A DNA stretch of 64,000 nucleotides, taken from assembly GCF_018143015.1 (NCBI RefSeq), contig NC_054750.1, positions 4,631,501-4,695,500 of the forward strand, given 5' to 3'. The notes below the pieces were generated by a model. That model did not search any database. It had not been told where the DNA came from and saw nothing but the letters and a program-made list of their open reading frames with translations. The translations under genes were made by a program, and so were the position numbers. Positions 35,330 through 47,900 of the stretch are shown here, piece after piece; positions within the stretch are counted from its first letter, which is position 1, and each line of letters starts with the position of its first letter. Source of the DNA: Lytechinus variegatus (Eukaryota; Echinodermata; Echinoidea; Temnopleuroida; Toxopneustidae).

Positions 35330-36943
35330 CAGTGGCGGATCCAGAGGGGGGCGCCCCGGGCGCGCGCCCCCCCCCTATTTTCGCCGGATTTTTTTTTTAA
35401 TGGTTATATTTACTGGATTGGTACAATGTAGTCAATTTCAAGGGCTAGATCTAGTCAAAACTATATTTTAACTTACGCTCATGGCCTTTGTGTTCGCACA
35501 AATGCACCTCTGTCATACTGTATTGCAATATGTAAATTCCGGAATTCCAGGGCGCGCAAGTCGATTGGTTGGAAAGTTGCACCACTTGTAATCGGGAGTT
35601 GCAGTGCAGTGACCAGTGTGAAGATGTTGGATTGGATATCATTTTTTCCCCGAAATTTTGTGTTTTTTGTAACATGCGTTTGTCCGTCTTTATGGCAAAT
35701 ACATGTAAATTGTAAGTAACAGATCGCGAGAGAAAGTGTCAACGATGTGAATGATAATGTCTATCCCCGAGATTATTCTTCACTCAAAGATGAAGCCCTA
35801 TATCGGGCGCCACGTGCGCAGCATTATCATTCTGCCTTGGTCATGTACGTTTTCACTGAAATGTATAGGTCAGACATATTTGTATTTAATGTAAACTAAC
35901 TTTTACACTTTCTGGTAGATTCAGAGGCATATTATCCAGGGCGCCCCAACTAAGTTTCGCCGAAGCAATCATTCCAACGAATTATCAAGGAGCAAAATTG
36001 TATATTCTCAATCACCAGTCGATCCCACTCCGCGTTTGCTGTGTATAGGCAGCTATACTGTCAGCGTAAGGAGAGAAGATTTTATGTGACGGGGGGGGGG
36101 GGGGGTGGGGGTTGGGGGGGGAGAATAAAAATACTTTCGTGCTGGGGAAAAACGTCCCGAGGACACATTGTGTATTGTTAAAAAGTAGAAATTGTGACAT
36201 TAACCCCCCCCCCCTTACCCCATTTTTAATGTTTGATAATCTATAGGTTTGCTGATTACAATATATCTTTTAAAAAAAATTGCCAGCAAAATCGAAAACG
36301 TAAACAATAAAAATGATGAGAATCCCCTTAAGAAGCATTATATTACTTTGAGGTTGTGAGGAATGACTGGATTATTGAAGATGATTTGAAAATAGTACGA
36401 GGGAAAAGGTTGATTACCAGAAGATGATGTCGTTTTTTCTGTAGTTTGTAACAATTTACTGTGCATTTTGGGGAAAAAACCCAAATTTTATGCATGTTAA
36501 TTGCCATACGACTAAACAATTCTCGTTTGAAACACACAATGTAAATACACAAATGACAATAAACAGAATGGATTATTCGGAACTTATCGATTACAAGTCT
36601 CAGTTTCGTATCATTTAAATTTGACGTTTCAATCACACGATGCAAGCAAGTGAAGAGCCTTTGCCAAATGTATGTTTTGGATGACCGCTTATACGGTGTG
36701 TGACTGGAAACCAGCTCCTAAATGAGTCAGTATGTGTCTTTTATTCATGAAGTTACAGTGATTTAAGTGTGCATTTTTCTTCTAAAGGTGCTCTCAAAAT
36801 ACGACTTTTGGACATGATTTTTTGAAAAAGTCCTTGCCGTGGGAGGGGGGTATCCCCCCTCCCACACCCTCCCCCGCTCGGTCGCTTCGCTCCCTCGCCG
36901 CTGGCGCCCCCCCCCCTATTTCAAAATGCTGGATCCGCCCCTG
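35330..36943. mobile_element. pair of hAT-like ends, possibly one ~1.6-kb element
   Basis: CAGTGGCGGATCCAGAGGGG at the left and CTGGATCCGCCCCTG at the right face each other as inverted ends. The right end carries the phrase CGGTCGCTTCGCTCCCTCG, which recurs inverted at about 48335-48360. The 8-bp flanks do not match (GCCTATTA, TATTAAGA), so these may be ends of two elements. No transposase frame was recognised between them. Confidence 0.35.
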
Positions 36944-36955
36944 TATTAAGAATAA

Positions 36956-37300
36956 AGTCATTCAGAAACAACTGTTTACCATCTCAACCAACATGACCAA
37001 GACCATGTTCTATCAAAGAGCAAGCCAGGTTGATCACTGGACTGCTTTGGCTAAAATAACAGAAGATAAAAAATATACCGGTGCTTTGTTCTTAAACTTG
37101 CAAAACGCGTTTGACATAATCATGAAATTGCGTTGGATCAATCTTTTAAAATTGGTATTACCGGTAAATCATAACCTGGTACTCTAGTTATTCAACTGGT
37201 CGAAAAATAACAACATTCCTTAGCAATACCCGTTCTGATTTGTGCATGACATTAAACGGTGTTCCAAGCAGACGGCAGAGTGTGTTATTTTAAGGACGTT
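36956..37300 (+). mobile_element. LINE reverse-transcriptase fragment
   Basis: The frame at about 37023-37110 reads VDHWTALAKITEDKKYTGAL then FLNLQNAFD. This corresponds to the palm block usually seen as GALFLDLQKAFD in non-LTR reverse transcriptases. The next block is broken by stops (LFNWSKNNNIP). The aspartate of the LDL motif is changed to asparagine, so it could not be active. Clade uncertain. Confidence 0.7.
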
Positions 37301-37304
37301 CCAC

Positions 37305-37860
37305 AGTTAAATCCATGTCATTTTCACCAAACTTTGCACATAGATACTTTAGAACCTTAATATTCGGAATATGCAAAAATTAACAAAGGTCCATGTGTTT
37401 GATTATTTGCTATAGAGCTCCAAATTTCACCCAAATTGATGTTCTTAAGAATGGCGCATTCAAAAGAATTTGGCATTTTTAGACCACCCAAGATTACAAT
37501 GAGTTTAATTCTCTATTACTCAGTCCAAATACATGAAAAAAAGTCATCAAATTTCGCAAGAGTTAATAATTGTATCGTTAGAATGGAGAATCTATTTATA
37601 GTGTTATTTGTTTGCAATTTTAAGTTTAACAGTACTGTCAGTTCTTAAAAATGGCGTAAAAGATAACAAAATCCCTATCTAAAAAATGTGAAATTTCAGT
37701 AACAAACTACAAACGTACAATAAATGCTAAATCCATGTCATTTTCACCAAAATTTGCAGACTTGTAGAGGAAGGTATACCTAAGAGGTACAAACATTAAA
37801 AAATAGGGGTTTATGTGCTTGTTTTTAAACTATCACCATTTTTATTAGAGCAAGTGTGCT
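37305..37860. repeat. two related segments around AAATCCATGTCATTTTCACC
   Basis: The phrase AAATCCATGTCATTTTCACC followed by AAACTTTGCA or AAATTTGCA occurs at about 37311 and 37728, each followed by similar text. Probably two partial copies of one dispersed repeat. Confidence 0.5.
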
Positions 37861-38427
37861 TTTTAAAACACCAAAAATGCGCCGAATGCTTTGTATCTAT
37901 GTGAAGAAAAAATCAAAACGACTCTACCATTTATTCAAACTCAGGGTAATATTCGTCATACTTGGCAGCACTGCAGAGTAAAGTATTTTGAAATTGTAGA
38001 GAATTTTTTTTTGAATGGTCTATGGAATAATTCAATTTTTTAGCTTCATGAAATAACGCATCGGATCTGCAGTTAAAGTGCAGAAGATGAGAAAAATCAG
38101 CTCATACACGCAGCTAATTAATCACCTGTTCATCCATTGTGACGTCAGCGCGCAGAGTGTAAACTATGCGCAGATCATAACTGCGAAAGCCAAAGGCCCG
38201 TTATACCGTGTTTACACATGACTCGGCTCGAGTGTTGAATCCTCAAGCAGGGTCGAACGCTGCGAAGAGGACATGCTGTGATCGCGTTTATACTGAAACA
38301 AAAAAGGCGAGTTCGACACGGCTCGCGGATCACGAACGGAAGTAGAATGACGTCACAAATGCGGGAAATTTGCCACTGCACTGACGGCGAGCACCGGAGG
38401 CTCGGAGCTTATTCAGACAATCTTATG

Positions 38428-40073
38428 CATGGGTGTCGATCGGTATTCTTGGTTGGGGGGGATGATTGACACAATTTTTTTGTGGATGGGGATCTTTCAA
38501 CATTACCCCCACTAAAATCACAAATAAGGGCATTTGGGAGTGGTTGATGTGCATGATGATCTTGGAAATTCCTTCATTGTTGGAGTGTACTTTACTTATA
38601 TATATTTTTTTTTGAAAATTCAAATTGTGTTACAAGAGAGCCTATTCTAAACTCATGCGAAAGAAAAAAATGACAAAAATTGTCTGGACCATGTACATAG
38701 TGATCTGTTTATTGAGCATGATGTATACACAGGGGCGTCGATCCATTTTTCAGAGGGGGGGGGGACAAAATCATGAATCAACGTTCTAAAGGCGCTCTAT
38801 CACTCAAAACAAACAAACTCACCCACCCACACATAGGCCTATATATATATATATATGATTCATGAGAAAGAGACACATATCTCATCCTCACCAACAATGC
38901 GAGCGCGAAGCGCGAGCTGAAATTTTTTAGTATGACATGAAAACAGGAAAAATGTACCTGTTTAGGTTTGTTTGTAGTAACTCATGAGGAGGATAGATAC
39001 ATGTATCTCACTAGAGAACGAGCTGAAATATCTTTATATTTTGACCTGAAAGCTTGATAATCTGAGCATTTTTGGTACCAATGATTGAGATGGTTATCTA
39101 GAAGAACAATAGATGCGAGCGCAAAGCGCGAGCTGAAAATTTTGATATTTCGATCTGGAAAAAAGAGACAGATTATTGGACGCTTTTGATAAAGAACAAG
39201 ATATATATCCAACAAAAGATTATTGCAAATCGAAGCGGGAGTTCTTTTGAGGTTTAGAACTGAAAACAGGACATTCTATTCACCTATTTAATCATGAATA
39301 GTATGGGTTTTTGGTACAGAAATGATGCGAGCACGAACTGAAGAGCTTTATATTCCAATCTGAAAAGCAGACATTTTGAGCACGATTTTTAATCAAAATC
39401 GAGTTGGTATCTCAATCTCGCTTGCTGATTTAAGTGTAGCATTACAATCTTATTTTTTAGTTGCACATGCGGAATTATTGAGGATCGACGCCTCTGTGTA
39501 TACAACCCGACTGGCAATATCTTTTTTCTTCTTAATGCATGATAAAATGCAGATTCGGACCAATTGAATTGAATTAAAACTAGCACAAGTTACAAACTGT
39601 GTGGCTTCTCGTGCACCATCGGGCTAACCGTCATTCCTTAGACGATTTATCTTGCCACCATTTTACTCCCGTTTATTTTTCCACCCTTTTGAATTAATTG
39701 ATTTATTAAAATTAATTTACTCACCACTGGTGGGATGGAACACCCTATCAACAAAATTTGTTTTTCGTTGGGGTCCTTTTATGCCATGTGTTAGAAATAT
39801 CATATAAATAAACATTTCATTCTTTTTCATCTTTAACCTCCACCAATTTGTTTAAAAGTCCTGCAAAACAATACACAAATTGAGAGGGAAACAAACTGAT
39901 ATATGGCATACTATAATCATCAATAATTCATCATGATCAATCTTCATTTTTCATCATTATTATAATTTTTCTACCCTAAATTATTGGGGGGATGATAATA
40001 CAGGCCATCCCCCCCCACTTGAAATATTGGGGGGGATATATCCCCCCCATCCCCCCCGTGATCGACACCCATG
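38428..40073. mobile_element. hAT-type element, middle level of the nest
   Basis: The ends CATGGGTGTCGATC and GATCGACACCCATG are perfect inverses. The 8-bp duplication ATCTTATG is perfect (38420-38427 and 40074-40081). G and C runs lie inside both ends. It is ~870 bp without the guest at 38730-39496. Confidence 0.88.
38730..39496. mobile_element. hAT-type element, inner level of the nest
   Basis: The ends CAGGGGCGTCGATCC and GGATCGACGCCTCTG are inverse. The 8-bp duplication TGTATACA is perfect (38722-38729 and 39497-39504). It is a sister of the 4792-5915 element, shares its GCGAAGCGCGAGC phrases, and lacks the 270-bp internal duplication. Confidence 0.9.
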
Positions 40074-40444
40074 ATCTTATGAGCAACAACAGAATTTTAC
40101 GACAACTAAAAGTATTTTTACCTATGAAAACCGAGCGAAGGCAGGGGCACAGCACAGAACAAGAGGCAAATCAGAGAGCATATAGCGCGCGCTAACGGAT
40201 ACGGATATGCCGTGTTTGACCTAGGTCAAGAGGGTTCGACACGGCTTTCTGTTTACACACGAAAAAATTGCCGAGTCTGACTCGGCTCGCGGGTTGAAAC
40301 CTACGATTTTGGCGGATCAAAAAAGCCGTGTTCGACACGGCTCGCGGATCACAGTGATCGCGTTTACACAGCATAAAATTGCCGTGTTCGACACGGCTCG
40401 CGTGTCGAACCCCCGAGCCGTGTCCCTGTGTAAACACGGTATTA

Positions 40445-41301
40445 GTCATTGACAAATCTCAATAAGTAGATCAATTGATGAATGGTAATGAGTTCAAATG
40501 GAATTGCACAAAGACCGTTAGTATGGTGTTTGATCCTCGGCGTAATTTATTTTGATAAAACATTATAATACTTTAAATATGAAAAAAATGTGGCACAGAC
40601 ATTCAAATTTTTGGTTTTATTTGATTTATTGTTTTCTTTTACATTAAGATCATTTGTATAATACATTTTCATTACAAAACAATCAGATTACTTTTTCTTT
40701 GGCAAGAATCACAAAGTAAATATTGGACTAAAAATATCATTCGAAACGAATTATGATCTACTACCAATTATAATGACATTCATAACTTGCAGGAAACGAT
40801 AAACTCGCTGGAATAAAACTCATTATAATCAATACATTTTTCAAAACGGATACTAATATCTGTTGATAATTTGAATAATGAAGATGGAGATGATAAGGAT
40901 GAGGTAGATGGTGAAGATGAAGGCCATGGGGATGATAATGGTCATGGAGGATTTATTGGTGATGAGTAAATCGAAGGAAGAATGATTTAGATAATGTGAA
41001 ATATCAAGAAGTTTATATTGATCAGGAACATCAATAATGGAACACTCATTTTAAAGTAATGAGGCGGTAAATCTTGGAAGGCTACGGTATTTTGTGAATG
41101 AAATCCATCTAAAAAGTTTGTATTCTTCTGTTTTCCTCCTACATTTTGACTGTACAGATGTTATATGGTAGTCTGGATCTCAAAAACATAATTATATGGA
41201 TCTAACCTATATTCGCATTCACATATACTGTACATGATGGAATTCTGAAATGGGAAAACAAAGTTGTATTCCTCAATGGGAGCATACATTATAAGTATAT
41301 A
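40445..41301. other. intergenic AT-rich DNA
   Basis: Nothing recognised apart from a GAT-rich low-complexity stretch (about 40870-40965). Confidence 0.45.
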
Positions 41302-41760
41302 ATGATGGTCAAAATTCTGCAAAATCGTGTCCTGGATTACATGAACATGTCAATACTTAATAAATCTTATCATTATTCTCTCCGCACATCTATGCCAAAA
41401 TTTCTTCCCAAACCAAACACTAAAAGTTGTAAAAGGACATTTCTATATAAAAGAGGTTTCATTGTACAACAAACTACCATCCCATGTCATCATTCGTTCT
41501 TCAGTCCTTTAAATCAAACGCTAGAAGTTATCTTCATAGATCATGGTTATTTGTCGATTACATTATTATTTTATTCCGGATTTTTTTGTTAGGTTTTCTA
41601 CTTTTCTTTTGTTCAATCACTATATTGAATATTTTTTTTTACGAATTGTGTTTTGTTCTCATTCAAAATCTTGCAAGTGATTTTCTTTTTAATTTAGGAC
41701 TTCCTGAAAGAACTGATATTTCGTAAATGTCACTGAAATGGGCTCCATTGCAAATATTTC
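41302..41760 (+). mobile_element. 3' terminal piece of a LINE
   Basis: Broken frames give KFLPKPNTKSCKRTFLYKRG and, in another frame, SFVLQSFKSNARSYL. This pattern (KPNT...K+SFLY...SFK-NA+SYL) is usual at the C-terminus of CR1/Jockey-like LINE polyproteins. An AT-rich 3' region follows. It ends about 200 bp from the 3' end of DHDH. Confidence 0.5.
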
Positions 41761-41965
41761 TTGATTCTTACATTGAAATAGAAAAAAAATCAAACAATAT
41801 CCAATCATGAGTGTCATTCTCAAGTTGAACATATTTTAAGTTCTTTAAAGTAAACAGATGAATAAGAGTCCCTTTGCCCCACCCCTACCACACCCTTACA
41901 TACGCCTAGATATCTATAATCACATGCAACTTTTTTCTCATTTTTCAAGCAAGAAAAGCAATTAT

Positions 41966-44900
41966 TTAGTGGCCTTCATGAACCCAGACGATACCCAGAT
42001 CTCGACGGGCTTGCTCCATCAAAGTAGCAATCAACTCAGTCTCCTTCCAACTTACGAGGGTGTGCTCCTTTTTACCTGGGGAAAATCATTGAATGAGAAA
42101 GACATGCGTCACAAAATAGACTGTTAAGAAAAAGCAAATGATTGAACAGATATGTTTTCACGACTGTTTCAGAATTATCATATCGTGGGCATTGACGAAG
42201 AGTGTGAATTTACCTGTCATGCTTCAAAGCTACACTCCTTTTAAAATCTAGGTCAACAATTTTATTTCTTCAGCATTTTACTAAACCAATAGTGATAAAC
42301 TAAATATTAAAACCGTAGGAGGAGGAGGAGGAGGAGAAGAAGGAGAAGAAGAAGAATTGAAGAAGAGGAATTGAAGAAGGAGAGGGAGGAGAACAAGAAG
42401 GAGGAGAAGAAGAAGAGGAAGAAGGAGGAGGAGATTTCTAAGTACTGAATACCTTCTTCGATAGCTTGTTTTACTGCATCTGCTTCATAAAGCATACCAG
42501 ACCACAATGGGCCCAATGAATATTCCGCCGAAGATTCTGGCGTAGGATACTGAAACGTTTCGATGAGCTCTCCACTGGGCTTTGACCATATCAGCTCAGT
42601 TGGAGCCCAGAAATGTCCCGGAATCTACAAAAGAACATTTTTTCTTTTTTTAATGTAGTTAAGAAGCTATACAACAAAACAAATCTGATGCAAAAAATAT
42701 AGAAGGGAAGAATTGAGAAGAAGAGGAAGAAGTTGAAGAAACGGGGACGTCTGCATGTGCATACAAATCATAACAATTTAAATTTAAACTTTGAAGTATG
42801 CAGGCTCATTTTTCTCCCCCCCCCCCCCAAAAAAAAAAAATCAAGTTTTGTCTCGAAGAGGTATTTTGATTTGCGATGTTTCTGTGTTGCATTTTATGAT
42901 ACTTCAGCCAGACGATCAGACATTTCCCTTAACTATCTTCTACATCCGCTAGGCTTTGGTGGCGGAAGTAAATGTCCATGTCGAGCAGAATTAAAATTAC
43001 CTCAATACAAATATAGATACATTTCAATGTGGACGACACCACCGCCATCGCCGCCGAGGATTTTGAGGTCTTCCAACGTTTACTGAAGTATTCATGTCAC
43101 GGCGCGCTATCACAGTGTGCCTACATTCATAAAAAAATCCCCCAATCTATGAAGTACTGGGTTATGTGACCCGACAATTCGGTGAGATGTTACAAAGTAC
43201 GAATCATCACGTAACGTTAAAAAATAAAAGTATAATTGTCACTGAGAACAGACTATCACCCGAGCAAGGTGGCTGACCGCCGGGAACAGCTACTTTTGTG
43301 GATCGAATCTGAAAACGAGGGTTGCATTCGGACAACACCGGAATTTCTCTCTTACGAAAATGCAAAAAATTACCCAAACACAAATGGCAGGTTACGATCG
43401 GAGATAAACTGCTTCATAGGTTACCACTTTGAGAAATTGAAATGAATGCAGGAATGTCTTTCGATCTCGCGTTTTTTTTTTGCACGCCGTCACGTGCATT
43501 TACGATCTTAGTGCGGGTGCATTTTGGTGTGTAACGTCATGATGAGGCTTACAAACAAGCGCTTAATATTAAAAGTCTTTTAAAAAAAAACTATGTGCAA
43601 AAATGTGACTTTTTCATAATTTACTGGCGTGCAAAATAACAGTGTAGACCCTACACTTCGTAGATTACAGGACGCGTTTTTAAGAAAGTACTCAAAACGT
43701 GATGGCGCGTCGTGACGTGATCACGTGAGTAAATGTTGCAAGCCCATTTTGAGCGGGAGATGAAAAGCGACTTCCCTGGCTCGTACAACTACTGAAATAT
43801 GATTAGAATTAATCAATCCTTACTCGGAGACGGCCTTTGGTTCCTATAATAATTGCTTCATTAGGATAATCAGCCTTGTATGTGCATGAAAGTGTTGCCA
43901 TGGCGTTGTTCGGGAACTTCATAACTGTCGTATACATCTCATCTACACCTGGTGACAGAAAAAGTTAATGAAAAAAAAAAAAATAATTTTTTTTTTTTCT
44001 TTCATAGAAAGATTTTATTCAGAAATCAAACACGAAAGCAATTCAATTTACAAAAGAATCATGAAGCGAACATGTTTACAACAACTGTACATGCGTGCTA
44101 TTATCTAATGATATGACAAAATTATGATGTTTTTGACTGAGAACCCTATCAATTTCACAATAGCGTTTCAATACGCTCTTAAAAGAGCTAAAACACAACC
44201 GATTACCCTTACAACGTGTGGAAAAAATGAAATATTTAGCATAAAGAATATAACGGTTTACAGTAGAGTATTGAGCGTCAGGGCAACCAAACAAAAATAA
44301 ATTCTTATTCAAATACACGTTATTGTTCAAATAAGAGGTTTGGAAGTTTTGAATAAATTGTTGAGTTACAGGGCAGTCCCAAAACAGATGTGAAATACTT
44401 TCAACAGAGGAAGAACAAAATGTACATAAATTAGATTCAGACAAGCCAATATCGTAAAGATGTTTGTTCACCCCCATTATCCGATTGAAAAGTTTATATT
44501 GAAAGTAGCGGAGTTTTGTAGAAAGACAGCATTTAAAGGGAATCATATACAATCTGTTCCAATTATTAACCGGTTCATTTAAAATGGATGCCCATTTTGA
44601 TTGCGAAGTGGGGGACTTTAAGATTTTATCAACAGAAATTCTATGGATAAACTTGCATACCTTAAAAACATTATTTAAATTATACAACAAATCTTCTTGA
44701 GTTGTTTTACTCTCAAAAAGATGTTGACTAAAATGTTTCCATTCATTGGGTATTGCAGAAATCAATGAATGATATTCAAGAAAATTACAATTAATTTTGT
44801 ATTTTTGTAAAAAGGTTGTATGTGAGAGAAAATTGTTTTGTTCATCCATTAAATGTTTAATACTGATGATCCCATTTTTAAGCCAAAGTTGTTTATATAT

Positions 44901-47900
44901 AACTTTCCCATCTACTTTGATCAATGAGTTATTCCATAACACTTGATTCTTTATATTCAAATCAGATAAATTAGGAGAGAATGTTAAACGACTCCAAGTA
45001 ATTAAAATTTCTCGAATGAATTGATTTTTTATTTGTAATATTTTGGGATCATCGTATTTTAAATTACATGTCCAAAACAATTCTCCTCCAAAGGTGACCA
45101 AGTTGTGTTCGAAAAAACATTTCCATTTTCCTTTATTTTCTGTGCTCATATAACGTTTAACCCACGCAATTTTCAAGCCAGAAATTACAGAAGGTAAATG
45201 TAACATTTTCAATCCACCTTGACTATAGTCTCCAATAATTGTAAGACGACTGATTTTATCCGGTTTTTCATTCCAAATAAAAGAGTAAATTAAATGTTCT
45301 AATTCTTTCAAAAAATCTTCAGGAGGTTTTGGTAATACAGACAACAGAAATATAATTTGAGAAAGGCCGAGTGACTTCAAAATAGTTATTTTCCCTATTG
45401 GAGTTAAATTTCTCATTTTCCATACTCTTAAAACATTCTTTATTTTCTTAAAAAATAAATAACCAATGACATTTTTTCAAGACGCCTGTTCCTCAGATTC
45501 ATATTTTCAAAATCATAATTTATTATTTTTTTTAATTCATTTTTATTTTAAACGAATCTTCTATGTGTTATGTTGGATCTTGGTTATGTTTAATTACATT
45601 TCAGTGCAGCCGTTGGCCCTTTGAACACGTATCTTTCAATTTCAGATGATATCACAAAAAGTGCATTGGAACGGTTTTAGGGATGTCTGACCACGGAAAC
45701 AATAAAAATACAATGACAATTATTACGTTTTTGGCACATTTATTGAAAATTGACAACAATATAGCAATGTTTTCTGGAACGTTGAGAATCTATTGTCAAG
45801 CCCTTATAACAAACAGCCTTTGTCGAATATCGGTAAATAAAAACAGCAGGGTCGTCCGAGAGTCTTGACAAATTTACAAATTTTCGTCCGATCCAAATCT
45901 TAGGACGATCTGCTGTGTCGGTTTACCAATTTTAGACAATGACCTCTAAGCCGTTCATTGTGATTTGACGGGCATTTCCAATAGATTCTTAACGTTCTAG
46001 AAAGCCTCTGCTTCGTGATCGCGAAAACTCGTTAGAATTGGTATACTAGCCCTATACAAACCGTTTTCATTGAGGAATCCGTGAGTGTTTGTTGAAGTCG
46101 GTCCTACCCCAAAGACCATGGTCGTCAGTTGTACCATGTAGATCCCCATGTCATAGAGGGCGCCCCCACCCATTTCTACAAACAAAATACATAAAATAAA
46201 ATATTGTTTGTAAAATATATAAAAATAAAACAATGCCAGCAGTACATAACATATATTCAAAAGGATAAACAATTCAAATACATTTTGATTTGTAGTTTTA
46301 AATGATCACTTTGAATGTCACATCTTTTTTATGTTAAATAACAATATCAACGATATTTATAGAGATATATGGTTCTCTCACTGTGAAACAATATTCTCAA
46401 CAAAGCTCTTTTTAAACTTAAAATCAAACGCATTTGATTTCATTTATATTTCAGAATATTCGACTTTGATGTCTTTTAAAATAATCATACATGTTCTTGG
46501 ATGGTGATGACGATTATAATGATGATGATTAAGAGATTCTTTATACATGTTATGGAACAAACGGTAAAATCCGAAAAGGCGAGGTGGGATTTTAATGCAT
46601 CGAATTGCTACTAAAGCACTTTGGTTGGCATGATTATTTTATGCACTGCAACCTTCCATACTTAGAGAATTTCTCAAAATGGCGACTGATCGTACGGCAC
46701 ACTTGAAATTTGGGCAAGCGGGATTGACATTATAAAAGGCGTACATAAACACGATTAATCAGATTGGAATACACATTATCAATACCAGATGAGTAGAAAC
46801 ATACGTAAATAATCAAACAAACAATAAACTAGATAACTGATTTATATCTTTTCCTTTTTTCTATTAAATGTTTCCTTTCTTCTTCCTCCACCTTTTATTA
46901 CCCCTATATCTTCTTCTTCTTATCATCATTCTCCTCCTCTTCCTCCTTCATTTATAATTCTTTCTTTATCTTGAATTAAATTGAATTTATTTCCTTTAAA
47001 ACAAATAACAAAAAAATGCTAAATGTGAAATTCATAAATGAAAACAGGAGGATGGTCCTACTTAGCATTGCTGCTGGTTTTCTTCTCTTCTTCTCATCCT
47101 CATCCTTTTATTCTCCTTCTCTTCTCTTTCTCCTCTTTCTTCTTCTTCTTCTTCTCTTCCTCCTCTTCTTTTCGTTTGTCTTTTCATTCCTTTCATATAT
47201 TTTGGCATAATTCTTCTTTTGTTTACATTCTGTGACTTTATGTGATACTTTAATTGAATTTTCATAATAAAATGTCTTGGTTTTTTTTTAATCCATAGTA
47301 TGCGATATACTAAATATGAACTTCTATAATGTTTGTATATTTATTTATTTAATCATAGCTTCCCACGTAAACCCATCAGAATTCAGCTATCCCTGAGTGC
47401 CTCAATGATGTTTTAATCAATAAACAACATCTATTTATTTTAAAAGATTAATCATTAAATTTTATGATTTTTTAATCATAACCTACTTTTTTTTAAATAG
47501 ACCAATATAAATACGATTGAAATAAAGAAAAAGTATAATGAAATAGAAAAAGTAAATGAAAGTTATACATGTACATACAAATATTAATCATCATAATGAT
47601 AATAAAAAAAGTACAAAGTATATATTTTCCTTGCCTCTTTTCACAGTTCTTTCTCTATCAGGCAGGTCAAGTCCAAAATTGATTAGCATTGATTTGACGT
47701 CACCAAGTTGCCCGGATGCAACGAGTTCCCGGATCTTTGCACTGACTGGGAAAAAACGGGTCCACACGGCCTAAAAAAACATAGTCAAGAATTGTGACAA
47801 TGTCGGTTTTCATAGAGAGGAAGAGAGAGAGATGGAGGGGTATGGATATTCATGAAGGTGCATAAGTCTTATACAAAATATCGCTAAACTTTAAAATTTG

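Larger units (their letters stand above)
38204..40441. mobile_element. outer element of a three-level nest
   Basis: The ends TACCGTGTTTACACATGACT and GTGTAAACACGGTA are inverse, and TTA lies on both sides (38201-38203 and 40442-40444). Short GTTCGACACGGCTCGCG units recur inside (about 38311, 40328 and 40388). Without its nested guest the element is ~584 bp. A 3-bp TTA target would fit PIF/Harbinger, but a TA target cannot be excluded. Confidence 0.7.

Noticed and set aside
35330-36943. A single intact hAT element spanning this interval
   Set aside because: The terminal repeats face each other but the 8-bp flanks differ; listed only at low confidence.
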